Positions 40,906 to 46,734 of a stretch of DNA of 46,734 nucleotides are shown one piece after another. This DNA is from JAWXCH01 sp034440595 (GTDB taxonomy: Bacteria; Planctomycetota; Planctomycetia; Pirellulales; JALHPA01). Position numbers and translations under genes: made by a program. Every line of letters starts with the position of its first letter. Positions within the stretch are counted from its first letter, which is position 1. The DNA is taken from contig JAWXCH010000201.1 in assembly GCA_034440595.1 (NCBI GenBank), forward strand, positions 1-46,734, given 5' to 3'. The notes under the pieces were generated by a model. That model did not search any database and was not told where the DNA came from. It saw only the letters and a program-made list of their open reading frames with translations.

Positions 40906-42033
40906 CTATTTAGCGGTCTGCGGAGGAGTCTCTGCCGATTTAGCACAGCGAAATCCGACATGCGACATGCTGGAATCGAAGCTCCCCGGCTGCCGCGAAC
41001 TGGGCCGATAACGCAAACAGTACGAGTCGTCACACAAGAACGATCCCCCTTTTTGCACCCGTGCAATCGAATGCGGCTCCCGAGGGTTATTGCTGCGCGC
41101 CGGACCAGTTGGATTCCGCGTAACTGAATTGAACGGACGCTTTTCGTACAGCTCGGCGTCGTACCAATCCGAACACCATTCCCAAACATTGCCGGCCATA
41201 TCGTGCAGTCCATAACCGTTGGCCGGATATTTTCCAACCGGCGCGGTCCAATCATAGCCGTCCGCTTTGGAGTTCTTGTAAGGAAATTTGCCCTGCCAGA
41301 TATTGGCCCGGATATCCTCATCACTCGGGGGCTGGTCGCCCCAGACATAGGTGCGTTCTTTCAGGCCGCCGCGTGCGGCAAATTCCCATTCCGCCTCGGT
41401 TGGCAGGCGTTTGCCAGCCCACTTGGCATAGGCCATTGCGTCATCCCACGCGACATGCACGACCGGGTGATTATCCAAGCCGTCGATGTTGCTCTTGGGG
41501 CCAGTTGGATGACGCCAGTCGGCGCCAGGTGTCCAGCTCCACCACCGTGCAAAGTTATTCAAAGGGACTGGTGACTTCGGTGGAGTGAAGACCAGCGAAC
41601 CAGGGACCAGCGATTCTTTTGGCGGTGGAGGTGTTCCTGGAGGCGACTGCGCCAGAATTTCCTCGACAGTGGGCGCGCGCTCGGCAGTTGTTTTGTATTC
41701 GGTGGCATCGACGAACTTCCGGAATTCGGCGTTGGTGACTTCGTGCGTTTCCATCCAGAAGCCATCGACGTAGACAGGGTGCGCCGGTTTTTCTTCGGCC
41801 CAGCCGACTGCGGCATTGGTCCCCATCATGAACTCCCCCCCAGGGATCCAGGCCATCCCTTCCGGTGGTTTTCCCGCCGGCGCTTTGCTCGGGTCTTTTG
41901 CGGCAGGCGCTGCGGCGCTCTTTTCTGAAGATAGCGTTTCTGGATAAGCTTGCACACTTCGCCAATTGCTGGACGAAGTTACCACTGCCACTACGATCAG
42001 CAACAGTAAACCAAAACCAATAAAGTATTTCAT
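40906..42033 (-). CDS. Formylglycine-generating enzyme (SUMF1/FGE family), membrane anchored
   Basis: 375 residues. One N-terminal anchor (FIGFGLLLLIVVAVV) and a Pro/Ala linker lead to the FGE-sulfatase domain: MAWIPGGEFMMGT, HPVYVDGFWMETHEVTNAEF, HPVVHVAWDDAMAYAKWAGKRLPTEAEWE, GLHDMAGNVWEWCSDWY and the C-terminal KGGSFLCDDSYCLRYRPSSR. The catalytic cysteines C334 and C339 keep the spacing of C336/C341 of human FGE, so this is a true FGE rather than a domain relative. It oxidises the active-site Cys of type I sulfatases to formylglycine. The sulfatase gene lies directly upstream (119 bp), a cognate pair. Confidence 0.92.
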   Translation of the reverse strand: MKYFIGFGLLLLIVVAVVTSSSNWRSVQAYPETLSSEKSAAAPAAKDPSKAPAGKPPEGMAWIPGGEFMMGTNAAVGWAEEKPAHPVYVDGFWMETHEVTNAEFRKFVDATEYKTTAERAPTVEEILAQSPPGTPPPPKESLVPGSLVFTPPKSPVPLNNFARWWSWTPGADWRHPTGPKSNIDGLDNHPVVHVAWDDAMAYAKWAGKRLPTEAEWEFAARGGLKERTYVWGDQPPSDEDIRANIWQGKFPYKNSKADGYDWTAPVGKYPANGYGLHDMAGNVWEWCSDWYDAELYEKRPFNSVTRNPTGPARSNNPREPHSIARVQKGGSFLCDDSYCLRYRPSSRQPGSFDSSMSHVGFRCAKSAETPPQTAK

Positions 42034-42152
42034 AGCCGGGTACGATTCGTTTGCGAGTTTTCAACGTAAAATGCCCATTTCAAATGTAGCATGCCCGCCG
42101 GCCGGTCGCTACAAATCGGCCAATTCAACCCTCCAAAGCACGTCGATGGCCG

Positions 42153-43736
42153 TCATTTGGGCTTTGCCCTGGACTTTTTTTTCTGCTTGCCGAGTTGTTT
42201 CTTATAGGCCTTCAACCGCGCATCCTCGGCTTTTAATTGCTCTTCGCTCGGCCTCCCTCCAAACTGCTTCCAGTACAATTCCTTGTAGGGATTTACCATC
42301 GGACCTTCCGCATTTTCATTCACCAGCAGCGGCTGAATCTCATTCCACCACTTGTCATAATCCTTTCGCAGCCGAGCGACGACCTCAGGATGCTGACCAA
42401 TGACGTCCACCTTTTGACCAGGGTCCGCTTTCAAGTCATAGAGTTGTTTGTTGTTGACCAGCGCGTACTGCTGATCACGAATCGAGAAGTTCTTATGCTT
42501 GGCATCCGCAATCTCGCCATGCTCCCAGCGTCCGCGATGCGTGACCAGCGTCCGATTCGGCCAATCGGCATTGGGGTTCTTGAGCAGCGGCATCAGGCTA
42601 CGCCCTTCGACCTGCGACTTCACTTTGTCTGACGATTTTACTCCGGCGATCTCAGCCAGCGTCGGAAAGATATCGATGTGCGTCGCGAGTGCCGCAGTCT
42701 CCTTATTTCCAGCAAAGCCCGCGGGCCATCGCCAAAATGATGGCACGCGCACGCCCCCTTGACACTCAGTCCCCTTGGAACCGCGCATGCCAGCGTTGAA
42801 GATCGGTACTCCGGCCGTGCCGCCGTTGTCGGTCATGAAAATCACGAGCGTGTTCTCCGCCAGGCCTTGCTTCTCCAGGAACGCGAGCAACTGGCCAAAG
42901 TTGTCGTCAATGTTTTCGATCATCCAGTAGAACTTTTCGGCATTTGCAGGAATCTTACCGGTATAGTTGAGCTTGGCACCTTCCGGAATCACATGCGGCG
43001 TGTGTGCAGCATTCGGCGTGATCACGGCAAAAAACGGTTGGCTAGGCTTCTGCGCTGCGATCCACTTCTCCGCCTGATTGAAAAACAGGTCCGTACAATA
43101 GCCGTCCGTCTTTATAAACTTACCATTGTGCAGGATCGCCGGCTTGTTGTTCGTGTTGTCGGGCGCATCGCCGCAGCTACCGGGGTACGTCTGCCCAATG
43201 CCACCTGCCCCGTGGATGTACACTTCGTCGAATCCGCGGCGGTTCGGCTGGTACTCCGCTTCATCCCCCAGATGCCACTTTCCAAAAATGCCGGTGGTGT
43301 AGCCCGCGGATTTGAGAGCATCGGCCAGTGTCACCGAATCCAGCGCCAACCGTTCTCGTTCCCAAATAGAGTGCGTCACGCCGTTCTTGAACTCATGCCG
43401 GCCGGTCAGCAATGCTGCACGTGTGGGAGCACAGGTCGGGCTGACCTGAAAATCGGTGAAGCGAACACTCTGCTTGCTGAAGGCGTCAACCGCCGGCGTC
43501 TTAATAATCGGGTTGCCATTGCAGGCGAAATCACCGTACCCAACATCATCGGGCATCACGATGATGATATTGGGCGGTGCTGCTTGGACATGCGAGGTCC
43601 ATTGCGGCAGCCCGGTTATCAAGGCGATGCAGGCAAACAAATTTGCGAGACGGGGCAGGGGAGTGAACCAACTTGTCAACTGTGCAAGTTGCAGCGCAGA
43701 ACAGACCGAGCGGCGTGGAGCGAGGACCAATGGCAT
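42153..43736 (-). CDS. Type I sulfatase (arylsulfatase family), exported
   Basis: 527 residues with a long signal peptide region (FACIALITGLPQWTSHVQA). Canonical features: IIIVMPDDVGYGDFACNG (metal-binding DD), the formylglycine site CAPTR (C102) within SPTCAPTRAALLTGR, YTTGIFGKWHLG, FFAVITPNAAHTPH, LVIFMTDNGG and NRTLVTHRGRWEHGE. A basic Lys-rich tail ends it. It hydrolyses sulfate esters of polysaccharides or small molecules in the periplasm or outside. The Cys at the modification site needs conversion by an FGE, which is encoded by the next gene. First gene of the probable sulfatase-FGE-HAD operon. Confidence 0.93.
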   Translation of the reverse strand: MPLVLAPRRSVCSALQLAQLTSWFTPLPRLANLFACIALITGLPQWTSHVQAAPPNIIIVMPDDVGYGDFACNGNPIIKTPAVDAFSKQSVRFTDFQVSPTCAPTRAALLTGRHEFKNGVTHSIWERERLALDSVTLADALKSAGYTTGIFGKWHLGDEAEYQPNRRGFDEVYIHGAGGIGQTYPGSCGDAPDNTNNKPAILHNGKFIKTDGYCTDLFFNQAEKWIAAQKPSQPFFAVITPNAAHTPHVIPEGAKLNYTGKIPANAEKFYWMIENIDDNFGQLLAFLEKQGLAENTLVIFMTDNGGTAGVPIFNAGMRGSKGTECQGGVRVPSFWRWPAGFAGNKETAALATHIDIFPTLAEIAGVKSSDKVKSQVEGRSLMPLLKNPNADWPNRTLVTHRGRWEHGEIADAKHKNFSIRDQQYALVNNKQLYDLKADPGQKVDVIGQHPEVVARLRKDYDKWWNEIQPLLVNENAEGPMVNPYKELYWKQFGGRPSEEQLKAEDARLKAYKKQLGKQKKKSRAKPK

Positions 43737-43908
43737 TAGACAAATTCCAATAAAGCTGTGCGAAAACCGAATGATCAGGTACTTCTTAGCCTAACTCACG
43801 AGTCGTGACAAAAAAAGGCGTGGCAGCCAGCCCGGCCGAGTTGCGTCCCCTCCATTGGGAGGACTAAGATACGAAAGCTTGCCGCAGACACAATCCAGCA
43901 GAGGTATT

Positions 43909-44508
43909 ATGAAAATAATCGAAGGACATGAAATCATTGGCCAGCGACTTCGCGATCGCGCCGCCGAAACGCACCGACTGGTAGGCCAGATGCCGGCAGA
44001 AACATTGGTCGACCTCTGGCTGACTGTTACGTCTCAGATTGTCAAACGTGGCTTTTTGATCGAATACCGCGATCTGGAGCCACCGCGTACAGGCATCTTT
44101 GACGGCCTGCGCCTGGTCGTTGATCCGGATGTCGGCTTTGAGATGCAGTGCTTTATCCTGTTACACCTGTTTGGCCACAGCGTGCAGTGGGTGGCACCAT
44201 CGATCGAACACAAACTGCATGCCTTGCAGAGTACGCCGGACAAGCAAGAGTTCATGCAGGTACTGCATGACTACGAGTACGAAGCGGCCGGCTTTGGCAT
44301 GCAGCTTCTGCACGACGCGGGCATTCACCACTTGGACGCCTGGTACAGTGACTTCGTGGCGACCGACTGGAAGTACGTCGAACGGTATTATGAGAACGAT
44401 ACGATTCCACCCTGGGAAGAATGCGTAATGAATCAGCAGCCACTCATTCAGGCACTGCCCATTCCAGAGCTGGTCCACCGCGAAGTAGAAGTGCGGTTCG
44501 CGTTTTAG
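43909..44508 (+). CDS. ImmA/IrrE-like protein with a degenerate zincin motif
   Basis: 199 residues from ATG 43909, chosen for AGAGG five bases upstream; the frame is open to 43855. The segment GLRLVVDPDVGFEMQCFILLHLFGHSVQW has the layout of ImmA/IrrE-type metallopeptidases, where a strand precedes the helix with HExGH. Here the helix reads HLFGH (H86, H90), so the catalytic Glu is Leu. A later YEYEAAGFGMQLL (E125) matches the usual third-ligand helix E-x-x-A-x-x-F. It may bind metal without peptidase activity. No secretion signal and no visible HTH domain. The family call is by pattern only. Confidence 0.55.
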   Translation: MKIIEGHEIIGQRLRDRAAETHRLVGQMPAETLVDLWLTVTSQIVKRGFLIEYRDLEPPRTGIFDGLRLVVDPDVGFEMQCFILLHLFGHSVQWVAPSIEHKLHALQSTPDKQEFMQVLHDYEYEAAGFGMQLLHDAGIHHLDAWYSDFVATDWKYVERYYENDTIPPWEECVMNQQPLIQALPIPELVHREVEVRFAF

Positions 44509-44543
44509 CCACCTGCAAGGTTAGAGAGAACCGGATAGAAAGA

Positions 44544-44607
44544 ACAAGTATGGAAAGGATACACAGGATTGTTTTTGACTTATCCTGTCTATCCTGTCCA
44601 TCCTTGT
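44544..44607. terminator. 26-bp-arm inverted repeat between convergent genes
   Basis: Arms 44544-44569 and 44582-44607 pair at 23 of 26 positions around a 12-base T-rich loop. The arms contain GGATACACAGGAT and ATCCTGTCTATCCTGTCC, the internally repeated ATCCTGT type of dispersed palindrome seen in many bacteria. The position between convergent stops (44508 and 44640) suits a bidirectional terminator, although there is no long T-run after the stem. Confidence 0.6.
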
Positions 44608-44639
44608 TAATTGCCTTCGTCGGGTAGGCAGAAAAGCAG

Positions 44640-45572
44640 CTACTGCGTCTGCAAGCTCTTGCTACGCAGCAGATCCGGGGTCTCTTCCACCAAATCCAGC
44701 CCGGTGGCGAACTGCAATTCGTTCATCGTCTTTTCCGTGTCCAGCATACTGGCAGCGACCTGATCGACCTGACCAGAGATATAGTCCGGCTCCTGACGGT
44801 TGACCGCCAGTTCGCTCAGCGAACGAATCTTGTTCTCCAGCCGTTCGATCTCCAGTTTCACCAACTCGTAGTTGTCGCGCGCCTTCAATAAATTGGCCAG
44901 CCGATCCTTACAAGTAGCGATATTGTCCTCAATCGCACGACGAATCCGCTGCTGTTGCGGGCTAAGGTCACCGGTCGGAATCGTGGCGAGGCGCTTTTCG
45001 CTATTTTGAATGTCCTGCCGAATCTGTTGCTCGCTGGTCTTCTGCAAGAACCGCTGAAGTGCGTATTCCGTGTACAGCAGTCGCAGGTGGATCCACAGCA
45101 GCCGATCCAGCCCGTCCGTCTGAAAGCTTTCTAAAGGAAGCTCGGCGGTATTTCGTCCGCCAGGGCTTTTAAGCTCGCTCGCAATATGCTGCAATTCTAG
45201 GCACCGCGTGCGCAGGGCCTCAAAGCGATCCATCGACTCTCGCGGCAGCGAACCGGCTATCCGTTCGAGAGTGCGTTGTGCATCGACGGACGAGGCACTG
45301 CGTGTCTGTTTTGCCTCTTGTGCATCAACGTATTTTTGAAATTTCGGATGCGTGCTTAGCATGCCGAGGTATGCGACTTCACCAGCGACGACCAACGGAA
45401 TGACCACGTCCGGCTGCCCGCTGATGGCACCAAACGTAGCAGCGCCAAGGAATACCAGCAGGTTCCAATGATTGGTGAACGCCGTCTTGATGTATTTGCC
45501 AAATCGCACAGCAGCAACGGGGTTGAGTGGTACACAAAAAATCGACGTTGCCCGACACACGGCAATCATCAC
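44640..45572 (-). CDS. Coiled-coil membrane protein in ABC transporter operon
   Basis: 310 residues. Two close hydrophobic segments lie near the N-terminus (NHWNLLVFLGAATFGAIS and VVIPLVVAGEVAYLGML). The remaining 230 residues are almost entirely helical and charged, with heptad-like stretches (YELVKLEIERLENKIRSLSELA). No enzymatic motif and no known family. It begins seven bases after the stop of the ABC ATPase, so it belongs to that operon. It may be a structural or regulatory accessory of the transporter or an unrelated passenger gene. Confidence 0.75.
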   Translation of the reverse strand: MMIAVCRATSIFCVPLNPVAAVRFGKYIKTAFTNHWNLLVFLGAATFGAISGQPDVVIPLVVAGEVAYLGMLSTHPKFQKYVDAQEAKQTRSASSVDAQRTLERIAGSLPRESMDRFEALRTRCLELQHIASELKSPGGRNTAELPLESFQTDGLDRLLWIHLRLLYTEYALQRFLQKTSEQQIRQDIQNSEKRLATIPTGDLSPQQQRIRRAIEDNIATCKDRLANLLKARDNYELVKLEIERLENKIRSLSELAVNRQEPDYISGQVDQVAASMLDTEKTMNELQFATGLDLVEETPDLLRSKSLQTQ

Positions 45573-45579
45573 GCGCAGT

Positions 45580-46524
45580 TTACTCCGACCGCTTCTCTTC
45601 TTCCAGCCGGCTGATCACATCGCGAATATAGTATACCGTCTCCTGAAAGCGAGGCTCCTTTTGCATCAATTTTGCCGGGCGATCTGCCGGCTGGATCTCG
45701 ATTTCTTCCAGAATTGTCCCTGGGGCATTGCTCATAATGTAGACGCGATCCCCCAGGAAAACCGCCTCATCGATGCTGTGCGTGATGAAAAACACCGTCG
45801 CCTGCACCTCTTTCCAGAGCGCCGTCAATTGGTCCTGCATATTCATGCGTGTGATCGGATCGAGCGCTCCAAACGGCTCATCCATCAGGATAATTCGCGG
45901 GCGTAAAATCAACGTCCTTGCAATTGCCACGCGCTGCCGCATGCCGCCGGAAAGCTCGTGCGGGTACTTTTCAGCATCAGTATCCACATTCAGGCCGACC
46001 TGCTTGATCCAGTGCCGCCCCAGCTCGTACCGCTCCTTCCGCGATACCCCCTGACACTCCAGGCCAAACACGATGTTGTCCAACACCGAGCGGTTATCAA
46101 AGCTGGTGTAATCTTGAAACACCATCCCGCGATCCGAGCCAGGCCCATGCACCGGCTTGTCCAGAATCAACACTTCCCCGGTCGTGGCCGGAAATTGCGG
46201 CTCCAGCCCGGCAATCAGTCGCAGAATGGTGCTTTTGCCACACCCGCTCGGACCAAGGATGCAAACGAACTCCCCTTTGTTCGGCAGGTCAGGGACCACA
46301 AAGTTGATGTTCTTGATCGCCGTGTAGGCGTTGCTCTGGCCGTAGTTGTACGTCTTACTGACGTTGCGAAACTCGACCACCGGCGGAACCGGCATTTCAC
46401 TCGGCTTCCGCACATGATCCAGCACCTGCCCCATGCCGACCGCGTGGTCGCCGTGCGGCGCGGCAGCGTTGGCGCGCGGTGCCTGAGCAACAATCTGCGG
46501 CGGTGGTGTTGGATCCTGAATCAT
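45580..46524 (-). CDS. ABC transporter ATP-binding protein, nitrate/sulfonate/taurine type
   Basis: 314 residues. A Pro/Ala-rich N-terminal extension of about 45 residues comes before the ATPase: Walker A GPSGCGKST (90-98), Q-loop in GMVFQDYTSF, signature LSGGMRQR (190-197), Walker B IILMDEPFGALD (210-221) and the switch His in FFITHSIDEA. The arrangement is that of SsuB/TauB/NrtC-type importers, which take up nitrate, sulfonates or similar small anions. The C-terminal 55 residues (LEEIEIQPADRPAKLM) are typical for the subfamily. It lies 38 bp after the partial gene at the window end, probably its permease. Confidence 0.92.
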   Translation of the reverse strand: MIQDPTPPPQIVAQAPRANAAAPHGDHAVGMGQVLDHVRKPSEMPVPPVVEFRNVSKTYNYGQSNAYTAIKNINFVVPDLPNKGEFVCILGPSGCGKSTILRLIAGLEPQFPATTGEVLILDKPVHGPGSDRGMVFQDYTSFDNRSVLDNIVFGLECQGVSRKERYELGRHWIKQVGLNVDTDAEKYPHELSGGMRQRVAIARTLILRPRIILMDEPFGALDPITRMNMQDQLTALWKEVQATVFFITHSIDEAVFLGDRVYIMSNAPGTILEEIEIQPADRPAKLMQKEPRFQETVYYIRDVISRLEEEKRSE

Positions 46525-46562
46525 GCAGTCAATGTGAACGTGGCAAAACGGCGATATGTTTA

Positions 46563-46734
46563 CTACCGATCTTGATCAGACGGTTGGCTTGGTGGATCGT
46601 CTTTGCGAGTAAAAACCGGATTGGACGCCAGATTGGGGATCTCTTCGGGCGGTAACGACGGAACTCGAGGCGCAGGCTCCTGCGATATGCTCTCGGCCGA
46701 CTTGGACGGAGTCGTAGTTGGTTCTGTTGTGGAT
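46563..46734 (-). CDS. C-terminal end of an upstream gene (partial), possibly the ABC permease
   Basis: 56 codons of an open minus-strand frame that enters from beyond the window and stops at TAG 46565-46563. The visible part is a hydrophilic Pro/Ser/Thr-rich tail (PAPRVPSLPPEEIPNLASNP, ending QPSDQDR). No domain can be recognised. Its place 38 bp before the ABC ATPase suggests the permease or another transporter subunit with an extended tail; this is inference from context. Confidence 0.55.
   Translation of the reverse strand, partial: STTEPTTTPSKSAESISQEPAPRVPSLPPEEIPNLASNPVFTRKDDPPSQPSDQDR

Noticed and set aside
42759..43739. Plus-strand ORF of 326 residues opposite the sulfatase
   Set aside because: Shadow of the sulfatase coding strand; no domain pattern of its own.

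Overview
The window looks like a chromosomal segment of a Planctomycetota bacterium, most likely Pirellulales. The evidence is a type I sulfatase beside its formylglycine-generating enzyme, N-terminal membrane anchors of the RTLLLLT type, exported proteins ending in a pseudopilin-like YR-H-FP/DP-Y/YSxGxD block, a VPV/Tyr-rich exported repeat protein, and dispersed palindromic intergenic repeats. No tRNA, rRNA, CRISPR array, transposase or phage gene was seen.

Layout. 1-4100 (minus): three tandem paralogous exported proteins, the last cut by the window edge, behind a good sigma70-type promoter. 4369-7255: small housekeeping genes (PH-like membrane protein, Tyr/Val-rich exported protein, Trm112-like, HIT hydrolase, WrbA quinone reductase) closed by a perfect bidirectional terminator. 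7380-11698 (minus): the most unusual locus, a two-gene unit. The 1077-residue product carries a recognisable RasGAP-type domain, with arginine finger, LR-x-x-NP and K-x-x-QN-x-x-N motifs, followed directly by a recognisable RGS domain with the canonical G-alpha-contact residues. Both families are normally eukaryotic GTPase-activating modules. The upstream gene encodes an acidic-linker protein of unknown role. 11900-15757 (minus): a giant exported protein with a glycosidase-like middle.

16145-27690 is an exopolysaccharide locus of two divergent transcription units. The minus unit encodes an O-antigen ligase/polymerase, a GT4, a WecG/TagA glycosyltransferase and a sulfatase-fold protein that has lost its catalytic residues. 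The plus unit encodes two FemAB/CelD-like acyltransferases, a polysaccharide deacetylase, a Wzx-like flippase and a second GT4. Together they could assemble, modify, flip and polymerise a surface polysaccharide.

27691-38778: a 227-bp palindromic element, small hypotheticals, an MBL-fold hydrolase, a CE15-like esterase, a membrane-anchored thioredoxin-like protein, a CPA2 antiporter with a TrkA-C domain, a three-enzyme fusion (serine beta-lactamase-like, esterase, SMP-30/gluconolactonase) and an LRR-like protein. 38779-39887 is non-coding and holds two 160-bp direct repeats. 39888-43736 (minus): sulfatase, FGE and HAD phosphatase in one probable operon. 43909-46734: an ImmA/IrrE-like protein without the catalytic Glu, then (minus) an ABC transporter unit of the nitrate/sulfonate/taurine type with a coiled-coil membrane protein.

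All functional calls come from motif reading without database searches. Residue numbers refer to the start chosen for each gene.
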